This document shows positions 21,652 through 32,123 of a stretch of DNA of 64,000 bases, one piece after another. Where the stretch lies: positions 8,535,501-8,599,500 of the forward strand of contig CM066988.1 in NCBI GenBank assembly GCA_033977485.1, read 5' to 3'. The stretch comes from Hydrangea macrophylla (taxonomy: Eukaryota; Streptophyta; Magnoliopsida; Cornales; Hydrangeaceae). Every line of letters starts with the position of its first letter. Position 1 is the stretch's first letter. The notes below the pieces were generated by a model. It had not been told where the DNA came from and searched no databases. It worked only from the letters and a program-made list of their open reading frames with translations. Made by a program: the position numbers and the translations under genes.

Positions 21652-22596
21652 TTAGAAGTAGGCCTTTACTCGGTCAGTCCAACCGTCAATAAAAGCAGCA
21701 ATAGTAGCAACCCTGATCCTGGAAGCAAAGACCCTCTCAGTAAACCCCCGGGGAACCTCCTGAACCTGTCCATACTGTCTGGCCAAGCGGCGAGGATGAT
21801 AGAAAGAAGTCTCTCTCAGACCCATCAACCACACTCTCTGGTGACCCCTGAGGCTCGTGGTAATAGCACGAAGGCCCCAACGCCTCACGATCCAGCAAAT
21901 GTCGGCCTCAGATAAAGCACCCATCATGCCCACCCAATCGGCAAAAGTATAGTGAGAGTAAAGCACAGCTCGACGAAAGTAAACTGGTGGTATGCGGCCC
22001 GTCCACAGCTGAAGGTGCTCGTATAACCAAGCCTGTAACACCAAAGGCGCCCCGGAAAGAAGTGGAGTCCCTTGATTGAAGGCATTATCCAAACCATTCA
22101 AGGTCTCAGCTAGAACCATGGCCATGGGATTCTTGCTAAACTTCAACCCAAGGCACACATGCACTAAGTCAACGGAAGTACTCGAGAATAAGAAGTGGGA
22201 GGTCATGCACAATATCAAAGCAGCCCCGCGGGTAGCATCATACACGCTGGGATTCCCAGGACTGGCATACTGAGCAATAATGGAAGCAATATTAAGGGCC
22301 TCACCTTGAATCAGCCGACGGGAAATAGTGATGGAACAATTCAGATATTCAGCCAAGCCTCGCGTAGGACTGAGGGTACCAGCAGAAGGGAGAATCAGAT
22401 CAGAGTCAGAATTATAGCCGAGAATAGCGCAGAACTCCTCAAACACGGGGCATATCTCCAGGCCATTGAAGTTGAAGACGTGATTCACCGGGTCCCAGTG
22501 ACCAATGGCAGCACGCAAGAACTCAGTATTCAGGGTCATCTGGCAAAGAGAGAATAGCTCGGTCAAGCCGTAGCTAAAGAGGTTGATCCGCTCCAC
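21652..22596 (-). CDS. Antisense extra reading frame of D, DUF7745-like; 5' end broken or spliced
   Basis: A minus-strand frame of 314 codons without an in-frame ATG at its start; it is open up to a TGA near 22607. The sequence (LTELFSLCQMTLNTEFL, HWDPVNHVFNFNGLEICP, FEEFCAILGYN) resembles the N-terminal half of plant DUF7745 proteins, which are common in Tat elements; this is from memory, moderate certainty. An ATG at 22651 opens a different frame (MALYDPAQLTAWLN...) that looks like the missing N-terminus but stops after 25 codons. There is therefore a frameshift, sequence error or unseen intron around 22575-22612. A splice acceptor-like TTGCAG lies near 22733. It follows the antisense PMD gene, 331 bp beyond its stop. 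Function unknown. Confidence 0.65.
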   Translation of the reverse strand: MERINLFSYGLTELFSLCQMTLNTEFLRAAIGHWDPVNHVFNFNGLEICPVFEEFCAILGYNSDSDLILPSAGTLSPTRGLAEYLNCSITISRRLIQGEALNIASIIAQYASPGNPSVYDATRGAALILCMTSHFLFSSTSVDLVHVCLGLKFSKNPMAMVLAETLNGLDNAFNQGTPLLSGAPLVLQAWLYEHLQLWTGRIPPVYFRRAVLYSHYTFADWVGMMGALSEADICWIVRRWGLRAITTSLRGHQRVWLMGLRETSFYHPRRLARQYGQVQEVPRGFTERVFASRIRVATIAAFIDGWTDRVKAYF

Positions 22597-22981
22597 GCCA
22601 TCCCGTAATGTTCAGCCAGGCTGTGAGTTGAGCGGGATCATACAAAGCCATATCTTTCTGTCACGGCTCTAGCAAAATTCAAAATTTCGGCAGCACCTCC
22701 CCGTTTCACGGACTATCCCACCTGCAAGGCAAAAAGCACTCACTATCACAAAACTGCCCATCGCAGTAGCATCAAACAATCACAGTGTACAAATATCAAC
22801 TAAAACAAGCACACAACTGCGCATCTAAACCGGAAGATATCCGGCCTAGGAGGTAAAACATCATAATACTTTGTCAAAAGGTTACAAATTGTTCCACACT
22901 TCGTCCTACACTGTCCAAATAATCCCAGTACAACCCAATCGAAAATAGAAAAATAAAATAATATTGCCCGCTTGGGAGGCA

Positions 22982-25159
22982 TCAGTCTTCCTCTTCTTCG
23001 TCCTCTGTCGGACCGCCCGGAGTATATGTCGGCGACGGCCTCCTCCTACCACCTCTGCATCTTGGACCAGTCCTCGATGAGCCAGCCCCGCCCCCACGAT
23101 ACTGCACACACAAATAAAATGAAGGCAATCAGTAAGGGAATAACAAAAAGTACAAGAATAGAGCCGAGTCGGAGACTTACCAAGGACGCCATCTGGTTGG
23201 CAGCAAATTGTCGCATGCCGTCCATCTGTCAAGGGTAAAATCTAGGGTTAGAACCTCATAACTTTAAGGAAGTACAAAATTAAGAGACATACCCGGTGGT
23301 CTCGTGTGAGGACCAGGGACCGTAAGCTAGCTGCCAAGGCGTGACCCTCCTCAGCGTAACCCCAAGGAACGTTGAGGACGCCCGCTGGCTGAGTAGGGTA
23401 CCCACATGTAACTCGCGGCACTTCCATCATTTGGGGAGTACCATCAGCGCCTAGAACGTTGACGGTCCAATCCCAAGGAGGGATAGGGTTGGGAGCCTGA
23501 TGAGCCTGTCTCCTGTACATCTCGCGAAGCTGTAGGCACAGAAAAAGTTAGGAAAAGGCGAATCAGAAAAAATAGGCAATGAACAAAAAAGCAAAAATGA
23601 AAAAAACAACTCACCTCCAGGAGCGGGAAGTTAGGCATCAAGGAGCTGCCACGGTAAGCCTCATACCCGGTCTCAGAGAGGAAATGATCCCAGACGTCGG
23701 TGCCGGCTAAGGCCGCCGACAGAGCATCACCGGAGAGGTCACTAGCATCCATCACAGGAGGATTATGGGGAACGCGATACCGGGAGCCACCAACCACCTG
23801 CCGAGACACCCGTTCCCCAAGGAACCACTGCCTACACTCGGTACTCTCCAGCAAAAGGCGGCAAGAGGTAAGAGATTTAACCGCTTGTATCTCCTCTGGG
23901 GCGGCATAAGCGACGCCCTCCCAAGGCGTCCAATCAACACTAGAGGCCGTCAGCCCAGTTAAGAAGTTCCGAAGCAAAACAATCCGATGGGCCCCACTCT
24001 TCACCCCAACAACGTCCCTCCGCCATCTCAAACCTCGTGGGAATAAAGGCACAGGAGCCATGCCATCCTCATCCTCGCCTGATTCATCCGCCGGGGAAGG
24101 AGCCAACATCTTCAAGTATTCAAAACTCCAAAGCTGCACAGACAAAGGAGAAATCAGAACAAGTATGGAAATCAAAGAGATGGAAAATAAAGGAAGAAAC
24201 AGTGCGTACCTCCCAAGCTCGCCAGAATCCCCCAGTGGATTTAACATCGCCCCGAGAGACCTCCCCCATATGCTTGTAGAGATGGGCCAGGGCAACACCG
24301 CCCCAGTTATAGGAGGGGATCTCATCAATGGTCGCCAGGCAAGAAAGGAGCCTCAAGCTCACCCGGTCGTTCCTTGTCGCAAAGATTGAGCACCCGAGGA
24401 CATACAGAAGATAAACCCTCAAAAGTTGGGAATTGTTCAGATTGTGATTGCCTCTGCCATAGGCCCGGTAAAGCCAACCGCAAGGAAACCAATGCCTCTC
24501 CAGGTTAGGGGGAACAGCCCCAATCAGCATCTCCACCGCCTCCGGGTCGATCTTGTAAAAGTAATCCAGAATCAGGCGCTTCCCGCCGACCCTCAAGCCC
24601 GTAATCATGGAGAAGTCGAAGGGCGTCATGGTCATCTCTCCGAACGGCAGGTGGAAAGTATTGGTGGTATCCCACCACCTCTCGGCCAGGGCATAGAAAT
24701 GGGCCAAATCATTGCTGCTTTTCGAAACCAGACGGACGAAGCCTCCGAACCCGGCGTCGTCCACCATCCTCTTAACGGTGGGCGAGAGTTGAGTGTACCA
24801 TAAGAAGGCATGGGCAAGGCTACCATGGCCTTTCAGGGCCACTTCTGGCACCTGCACACAACAAAGACGACAAAAGATGCACAAAATCACTATTCACAAC
24901 CCGAGAGCAAAAATTCACAAAATCAACATTTGAGCACAAATCGAACTTCTAACGATCTCTAGGTGCACACTACGGCTCACAAAACTAGCACAATACATGA
25001 AAGTGGTCCTAAAATGTCGAAAGTTTCACATACCAAGCTCGCTAGAGCCGCGGCCGAAAGATGGCATTGGGGGTCCCGTAAAATCAAGTCCGGGGTTTGC
25101 ATTTCAGCCTTCATCCGTCCCTTAGCCTTCTTAGACGGTCTCCTTAAGCTCGAAGCCAT
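22982..25159 (-). CDS. Antisense plant mobile domain (PMD) gene of element D, six exons
   Basis: Exons on the minus strand: 25159-25034, 24851-24210, 24133-23615, 23529-23293, 23225-23181 and 23101-22982 (TGA). All five introns (182, 76, 85, 67 and 79 nt) begin GT (GTATGT, GTACGC, GTGAGT, GTATGT, GTAAGT) and end CAG. Every exon length is a multiple of three, so every intron is phase 0. The product is 562 aa. Exon 2 holds the PMD signature: FHLPFGEMTMTP, then MITGLRVGGKRL, and later YVLGCSIFATRNDRVSL and YNWGGVALAHLYKHMG. Exon 3 continues LWSFEYLKML. The C-terminus is acidic (EDEEEED). PMD proteins such as Arabidopsis MAIL1/MAIN act in gene silencing; antisense extra ORFs are known in Tat elements. 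Because its introns are antisense to the genomic RNA, they survive retrotransposition. The start is the first ATG in exon 1. The exon model is my inference from splice motifs and frame. Confidence 0.88.
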
Positions 25160-25381
25160 GGATCTACAAGAAAAATGGAAGTCACATTCAAACTTTCTTC
25201 TTGAAAATTTGGGCAAACCAAAACATCAATCAAAAATCCGACTACGGGGAAAGATTACTCACCTGAGCGCGCACAAGCTGCGTTTTGACGAATTTTGGCT
25301 CTGAAAACACCCCAAAATGGCCAAGAATGAGCTTGGAAAGCTCAAAAACCCGAGATATTTGAAGATGGAGTCCGGCCACCC

Positions 25382-25398
25382 AGTGCCGCCGCGGCACT
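25382..25398. promoter_or_regulatory. Perfect GC palindrome upstream of the antisense PMD gene
   Basis: AGTGCCGCCGCGGCACT, 223 bp upstream of the PMD start codon on the minus strand, is identical to the third palindrome unit of D's U3 (10266-10282). It is the only copy I saw in D outside the LTRs. It could be a shared binding site that couples antisense and LTR transcription. Confidence 0.6.
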
Positions 25399-25669
25399 GC
25401 TCCCCGCGGGCCCCGCTTTGCTCCGTTTTGCTCCGTTTCGCCCCGTTTTGGCCTGTTTTGGCCTTTTTCAGCCCGTTTTTGGCCCCGATCAGCCCCGTTG
25501 GCCCAGTCCAGTCAAGATTTATGAGGTTTTGCCCCAAGCAGACTAAAAGTTGTCAGAACTACCTCCAGCAGGCAAAAATTGGGAAAAATCGGCTCCCGAA
25601 GACCCGAATCGGCCGTTTCAGGACAACCGTCGCAAATTTCGATCAAACACGAGAATTTTGGTAACGAAT

Positions 25670-26190
25670 CCTGGTTTTTAGCTAATGCACCAAATGATCA
25701 AGAAAAGAGATTCTCTGAGAACCCTGCATCATCCCCCGAGGACAAAAGCAGACAGATACCAGCCCCCGGAGGCCCTGACAGGCTCTCTTGGATTGAGCAC
25801 CGACAGTTTTGATCAACCGTGAGAGGTTCAGAGATGGATCCTGGTTCCTGATCAAGAAAAGAGATTCTCCGAGAACCCTGCATCATCCCCCGAGGACAAA
25901 AGCAGACAGATACGAGCTCCCGGAGGCCCTGACAGGCTCTCTTGGATTGAGCACCGACAGATTTGATTAACCGTGAGAGGTTCAGAGATGGATCCTGGTT
26001 CCCGATCAAGAAAAGAGATTCCCCGAGAACCCTGCATCATTCCCCGAGGGCAAAAGCAGACAGATACCAGCTCCCGAAGGCCCTGACCGGCTCTCTCGGA
26101 TTGAGCGCCGAAAGATTTGATCAACCGTGAGAGATTCAGAGATGGGTCCTGGTTCCCGATCAAGAAGAGAGATTCTCAGAGAGTCCCCTA
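25670..26190 (+). repeat. 154-bp tandem repeat in element D
   Basis: The mark CCTGGTT recurs at 25670, 25840, 25994 and 26148. The later units are 154 bp; the first is about 16 bp longer. Units contain ATCAAGAAAAGAGATTC and CCCGAGGACAAAAGCAGACA. Minus-strand frames of about 100 codons over it repeat themselves and are not credible genes. Confidence 0.9.
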
Positions 26191-26329
26191 CCATCCCCAG
26201 CAGAAGATAACAGAAGTCCGAACCGATTCTCTAGAAGGATCGGCCAAAACATCACCCACAGTCAAATCACCCCGATTCCCAGGGCAAGCACTGTCTATTC
26301 ACAATTCAAGGATCCATGTCCACTGATCA

Positions 26330-26800
26330 TCATGAGCCTTCTTACTTCTTATAAGCTTCCTCACACCTTCGTCTAAAATTGTGAGCTTTCTCACTTATCG
26401 TGAGCTTCCTCAAATTCGTGAGCTTTCTCACTCTTCGTGAGCTTCCTTACTCCTTCATCCAAAATCGTGAGCTTTCTCACTTATTGTGAGCCTCACTCCT
26501 TTGTCCAAACTCGTGAGCTTTCTCACTAATCGTGAGCTTTCTCACTTATCATGAACTTTTTCACTTATCGTGAGCCTCCTTACTCCGATGTCTAAAATTG
26601 TGAGCCCCCTCACCTACCCATCGGTTATCATGAGCTTCCTCAAATAAAGATTATGAGCTTCTTCAGCAAACAAAAATCGTGAGCTTTTCCCTTATCATGA
26701 GCTTCCTCACTCCCTTGTCAAAAATTATGAGCCCCCTCACCTACCCATCAGCTATTGTGAGCTTTCTCGCTTAACGGTTATCACGAAACCCTTCTCCGAT
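26330..26800 (+). repeat. Array of short hairpin units GTGAG-CTTY-CTCAC
   Basis: This is an irregular minisatellite of about 18-20 bp, with twenty or so units such as CGTGAGCTTTCTCACTTAT. In each, GTGAG and CTCAC can pair over a four-base loop, mostly CTTT or CTTC. Some units have lost one arm. It is located in the 3' untranslated part of D and upstream of the antisense gene. Confidence 0.8.
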
Positions 26801-27189
26801 TGGCTATCTTGAACTTCCTCATCTATCGTTTGGTATCCAGGACTTCTGTGTCCGTCGATTGTTGTCCTCTGGGACCCCACGTTCGATTACATTTGTTTGC
26901 AAAGCACACTTCCCCTAATTCCAGAAGTTTTCCCCAAGACCCAGAATCTTCTAAACCTTGATGTCCTTATCCGAGTCACCCACCTCATCACAGTTGCAAA
27001 CACTAGCACAATACCAGCCCACTCGGAGTGGCACACCCCGCAGCACTTGCTCATACTAGGGTCATAACACTAGACATGATAGGACTCATGACACAATTCA
27101 CATCACATCCATGTATTTCATATCACTCTTATTGCATAGCATCCGCCTGATTGTTGTGTATATGCATGTGTGATTTATTCCTTTGAGCT

Positions 27190-27232
27190 CCGAACTACGT
27201 CCTGGTCTGATTCCCCTTGGGATACGTAGGCA
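27190..27232 (+). other. Single copy of the conserved CTACGT/ACGTAG hairpin in D
   Basis: CGAACTACGTCC, TGATTCCCCTTGGGATACGTAG and GC follow in order (the middle is split in the window as TGATTCCCCTT + GGGATACGTAG). The outer arms CTACGT and ACGTAG are perfectly complementary. The same module precedes the 3' LTR of E by about the same distance (44651-44693), with the downstream AGCACGACCAGC shared too. Confidence 0.75.
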
Positions 27233-27380
27233 GCTCACATAGAGCACGACCAGCACTAACCTCTGCATCCTTGCATCTTTTGCAACGTTTTTTATCCTAA
27301 ATCTATAGCCTCCAAAAAGTCTTGTCTCTTCAAAGCTTTGGCACTCGCTTGCGATATTCGTTGCCTCGCAAGTTCATGCC

Positions 27381-27394
27381 AAAGAGGGGCAAAC
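27381..27394 (+). promoter_or_regulatory. Polypurine tract of element D
   Basis: AAAGAGGGGCAAAC lies directly before the 3' LTR start TGTAGACACC. It is the plus-strand primer site, and element E has GAAGAGGGGCAAAC at the same place. Confidence 0.9.
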
Positions 27395-30300
27395 TGTAGA
27401 CACCCCATTTTGTCGGCTATCGGATTTAGGAGACCCATAGCTTGGTGGTTCGCAATGATCGCAAAAGACTCGAAAGGACTCTCGGAAGTCAGCTCCATCT
27501 CTCAGAATGCTCAGAATGACCAAAATGCCCCCGAAAGCCCGAAAACTCCCAGATTTGGTCTCAGAGTTCTGAAAACATGCTATGTCGTAATAAAAGCGAT
27601 AAAAAGAGTTTTAAAGAGAAATCAGATGAAATCGTCGGCTCCCAGAGACCCCCGGAAGTCCCGGAAGTTCCCAGAAAGTCCCCGTTGACCGATTTGACCA
27701 AGGTTTGACCAAGGTTTGACCAGGTTTGACCAGGTTTGACCAAGTTTGACCGAAATCGTCCGAATTCACCAAAATCTTTTTAAATCACGGGAAAAGTGTT
27801 AAAACAAGTTCCAAAAGAAAATCGAGCGAAAACATCAGCTCCCGGGAACTCCCGGAGGTTTCCAGAACTTCCCGGGAATCCCAGGTTTGACCAGTTTGAC
27901 CAGAATTTGACTTTGGAACCGGGGTGCCGAAACAATTTTCAAATATTTTTCATGGATACTAGAGGTCAATAGCTTTCCAACGGTATATCGCACATAATTT
28001 CTGGATTTAAAACGAATTTATTATGAATTCCCGAAGGTGAAAAAGGCGATCAAATCGGCTTTTATCACGAATACCGCAAAACTTTTCAAAGTGACTTATC
28101 CCCGAACTATTTTTTATGTAAAGTAGACTCCATTACCTTTCCAACGGTATATCACAACCTGAATTTGGAGTTCGTATGCATTTTTTGTGAATTTCGGACA
28201 AAATAGGGCCTTTTCGCGGATACCGGAACTTCAGGGGGCCTAAACAGCATTATCCAGACGAAGGGAGGAGCACTGCCGCCGCGGCACTGGCCCAGTGCCG
28301 CCGCGGCACTCCCCTCCAGAACAGTGTATTTTTGTAATATGTTTTGTGGTCCCATTTTGATTAATTAAAAACCAAAACGACATAGTTTTATGATTTCAGA
28401 TGTTTGGAGCCAATGGGAATACTTTCTAAATCCCAAAACCACCCCAAGTTGGCCTATATAAACACCCCATTACTCCTCATTTTAGGGGAGTCAAATGTGA
28501 GTTTTGAGAAAGTTTGGGAGAGAAAGTTGTAGAGATAAGGTTAGAGTAGAGAGAAAAGAAGCTTTCTTCTTTGATTTTCAAAACAAAAGTGAGTTCCAAC
28601 TTTGTTTTTTACTTCATTACTTCCATTTACTTCAACATTCAATACTTCCAACCACCATTTTAGTAAGCATTTAAGAGAGTGGAAGCTTCTTCCATGTCTA
28701 GTGTCATTACATATGAGTGAAACACCAATCTACAAGTTCATGCTTCATGAATATCATCTATTGATCATCATCTCTTTGCTTGTTTATTTATTGTTCATCT
28801 CTTCTTATCCCATTTCTTTTTTGACTTTTCTTTATTTACTTTCTAGTTCATCATCATCTAAGTGATGACATGAAGTTTGGGGTGAGTGAATCCTTATGGA
28901 TAGTAGCTCTTGACCTCAAAAACATGTTTGATAGATGATGATCATAACCTCAATACTTCCAAGGTATTCTTGGAATGTATTGAAGTTATGTTCAAAAAAT
29001 AAAATAAATCTCTCCAACAATCTTGGAGATTCTTAATGATGAGTTTGATGTTGGTATTCTAAGTGGTCATAATCCTTATTGAGTGTTGAAAATATGTTTT
29101 CAAAACATCTATTTCAAAACCCCTCTCAATCCCTCTCATTTGGTTTCAAGAAATAAAACTTTGTTTTCCTCAATATCTCCAAAACAATGACCCAAAACAA
29201 TGAGCTGTTCAGATTCAAAGATTTGTTTTGAATTAAATACTCAAGTTATGATGATGAAACTACTTGGAAAACCTTCCCAATACATCATAGTTTGTCCCTA
29301 ATTTTTCCCATCAATTATAGAAATGTGAAAGTATTTGTTTTGGATGTGAGAAGTTCATATTCATAATCTGCCTCTGTTCTCACAGAATGTTCACCCAACT
29401 TCTTGCACTTATTCTGGACATTTTCATCACTGTACATATATCTTTTCTATTTTTTTTATAAAACTTGGGTGTCTTAGGAAACTTTTGGTATATAATGGGC
29501 CATCATAAACCTTTTCTTTGATTTATGCAAAATCATACAAAATCAGTCAACAGTGCAGCTTTTGTTTCTGAGTCATGTGTGCATTCTGATTTTTTTCTTT
29601 TAATCTGTGATAGCTATTGATGTTTGGCTTTCTGGGTTATTTTATAGACACAATAAGAATGATCTCAGATTTTTCTCACATTTTTCTAGGCACGTTTGAC
29701 CTCCCATTATAATGTTGCAAAGTAATATATGCAGTCTGTCCACTATTCACAGCAAGCACATTTCAACTTTTATTCTTTGATTTGATGCTCATATGCATTC
29801 CAAATTAGCCCATATCTCAGGAAGTAGTTCATACTACATTTGTATATATCCCATGTTGATTAAATCCATTCATTCATGTACATTTTAGACTTCCAAGTCA
29901 TTTTAGAAATCCATGTACACAAAACACACTACAACCTTTGCACATTTCTAGGTACATACATTGTATCCATGCAAAGATTTGGGGTTTTTGTAACTCTTAA
30001 TCTAAGAAGATTATAAGGAATGAACTTGATCACACGTTCATGCTTCCCCTCGATCTAATCATCCTTTCTCATCCGTCCCGGGGATTGAGAGGTCTTCTTT
30101 TCTCAAAAGAATAACATGCATCATCCTAGTTTGCTAAGCATATTTTGATTTCTTTGATTATTTGTTTCAAGAACAATTCATGTCCCCTTTTAGATTAGGA
30201 AGTCTTGATTATTTAATACATGATTAGATGATTTTTCCTAGGTTTATTTGTGTGATCTTTCACTTTACATTGTATGATATTTGGCTTAGATCTTATGAAT

Positions 30301-30693
30301 GATATCTTATCTTTAGATCTTCCATTTCAAATTTTCTTATGTGATGTAATATACTATCATAGTATTATTTGCCGAACCAAACATAGTATAAGATGATTAT
30401 TTGGATGCTAATTGAGGCCCGTCGAAAGACGGGGCGAGTTGAGGGTGTTTTAGTCGTGACAAAGGCTCCTTCCTCTCTCGTACCAAAACCCCGAACCAAG
30501 TTCTTTGGTTATGAAGGGCCGGTGCCCTTATCCGCTTGGGTGAGTCAAAATTAGGTTTCTTGGTTCCTTAAAGACCAAGTGGCGACTCTGTATCTGTTTT
30601 CAACAGACCTTTCAATTTCCTTTTATTTGATTCAAATCAATTTCAAAACACTCTCAAACAAGAGAGAGAAGTGGTCCACTTCCGGTGTCCACA
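27395..30693 (+). repeat. 3' LTR of element D (3299 bp)
   Basis: It is nearly identical to 9366-12665. It has one more TTTGACCAGG-type unit near 27710 and one GC-palindrome unit fewer near 28290. TATATAAA is at 28455-28462. It is followed by the target duplication GCGAG at 30694-30698. Confidence 0.97.
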
Positions 30694-30698
30694 GCGAG

Positions 30699-31272
30699 TT
30701 AATGAACTCACCTCTCTCTGGCGGTCCGGTGGCAACGTCCCGAGCTTGACGATGGTGGCCGCTATGGTAAGCTCCTTCCCTTTTTCTCTCTCCTTCATTT
30801 CTTTGTCTCTGATCTCTTCTCCTTCTCTCTCTACTTCACCCGAGAGGGTATATATATAACACCCGGTTATATATATACAGAACACACATATATATACACA
30901 AACTCTCTCTCTCTCTCTAACTCTCTAAGTTGACAAACACCCACACACACAAAACACACGTATATATAAGGAGTGAAAGGGCAGGTGGTAAACACGTAAG
31001 ATAAGAATACTAACACTTTTGATCGATTGATGTGGGTTTGATCGATCGAGCATAGGTCGGTCAAGGTTTGATCGATTGAAAAGAGTTCAATCGCTTAAGA
31101 AAGGGTACACATCACAGAATCAAGTTGGCAGTGTTTCGATCGCTTGAAAATACAAAAGTTCAAGCGATCGAGAAGACTTTGATCGATTGAGAAAGGTTCT
31201 TCACTAAGGGTTCACATAAGCATACATGGTTTTATTTATATAACAATGTATCCAAAAATATAGGGTATTATA
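30699..31272 (-). repeat. Element A 5' LTR, second part
   Basis: It resumes TTAATGAACTCACCTCTCTC after D and matches 3886-4519 of A's other LTR, including the CT run, the TATA box and palindrome cluster 2 (about 31018-31192). It ends GGGTATTATA, the expected CA having become TA. Confidence 0.85.
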
Positions 31273-31386
31273 GATCTATAAGGGGCCACCCCAAGTATCT
31301 AAGTTACTATTTATTAGTCTAAAACATTCCCTATACATTTGAGCAAGAAGAAAAGGGCCTAAGGTGAGAACTTGGCCAAAAGCCAG
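31273..31386 (-). pseudogene. PMD gene fragment left between elements A and B
   Basis: Minus-strand translation, in the frame that continues from 55661, contains LRPFLLAQMYRECFRL and ends DTWGGPL followed by TAG. Known PMD proteins have an LA.LYR.L stretch followed by a GGP.W.LQ.W motif at this point, so the TAG probably stands for the conserved Trp. The fragment is bounded by the A LTR at 31272 and by the B target duplication GCCAG (31382-31386). Confidence 0.75.
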
Positions 31387-32123
31387 TGTTAGGAGTGTGC
31401 CCTCAAACCATTACTTTATGTATGAGACATTGACATTTCAATATATGGATATCAGCTTTACATTTATTATATACATTTCTTTCATGAGATGATTGTTTAA
31501 TCCTTAAGTATTATAGTAAGTAATTCATGGACGTATGAGATACATACAAGTGAGATACGAATTACTATTCTTTGATACTTAGAATTTGTCACAGTGGATG
31601 ATGAGACTAGATATCTCATTAGGTTTACACTGTAGCATAATTCACTACCATTGGATGGAGTGATGAATCTTAATCACTAGAGTTCAACTATTAGTTAATA
31701 TGCTAGTGCTTATAGTGCATTGATGGACCTGAGCTTTCCTATTGACACTCAAGACTGTCACCAGGTGATAGGAACTCAACTTGTATAAGGTACATGTTCT
31801 CAATCTTGAGACGATTATTAACACCGACTATGGATATGGCTGCTTTGACTTACCAATCAGTGAGGTCTATAAAATGTCAACACTTGGGTATCTTGGGTAT
31901 GTCATGTTCATAGGGTTGTGAACATATATTGTCATGATAGAATCTTCCCTCTAATATAGAGTAAGCATTCCCTGGAGAATGTCACCAAGTTGATTACTAA
32001 GAACTGTAACCTTGTTGATAAGTAGTGATCATAATGTTTGGTAATCATGAGTGGTGAATGGGACTCAAGGAATACAAGAAGTAATCATGATTCAGATTGA
32101 CATTATTTGTTTATCCGACTACC
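31387..32123 (+). repeat. Element B 5' LTR, first part
   Basis: It starts TGTTAGGAGTGTGCCCTC and matches 54166-54900. It is interrupted after CTACC (32119-32123), the target duplication of E. The sequence resumes at 47706. Confidence 0.92.

Larger units (their letters stand above)
9366..30693 (+). mobile_element. Element D: complete autonomous Tat-clade Ty3/gypsy retrotransposon with antisense genes
   Basis: It is 21,328 bp long, with LTRs 9366-12665 and 27395-30693, target duplication GCGAG at 9361-9365 and 30694-30698, a tRNA-Arg type PBS, a PPT, an intact polyprotein frame, and two antisense reading frames between pol and the 3' LTR. The Tat clade is shown by a second, archaeal-type RNase H between RNase H and integrase. 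The near-identical LTRs and intact frame make it a recent insertion that could still be active. It sits in the right LTR of A, which continues cleanly on both sides. Confidence 0.97.
3362..31272 (-). mobile_element. Element A: gag-only Ty3/gypsy element, minus strand, carrying D and hit by C
   Basis: Read on the minus strand: 5' LTR (31272 down to 7625, interrupted by D), Met-tRNA type PBS (7617-7606), a decayed gag (about 6900-5690), about 1.1 kb without recognisable coding, a PPT next to 4520, and a 3' LTR (4519 down to 3362, cut by C). I found no protease, RT, RNase H or integrase remnant. This matches terminal-repeat retrotransposons with a gag domain (TR-GAG). The right flank at 31273 is PMD coding sequence, so A inserted into a PMD gene. 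Its left end lies beyond the window. Confidence 0.8.

Noticed and set aside
25698..26194. Three similar minus-strand frames of 60-100 codons
   Set aside because: They are the 154-bp tandem repeat in reverse; each frame repeats the previous one.
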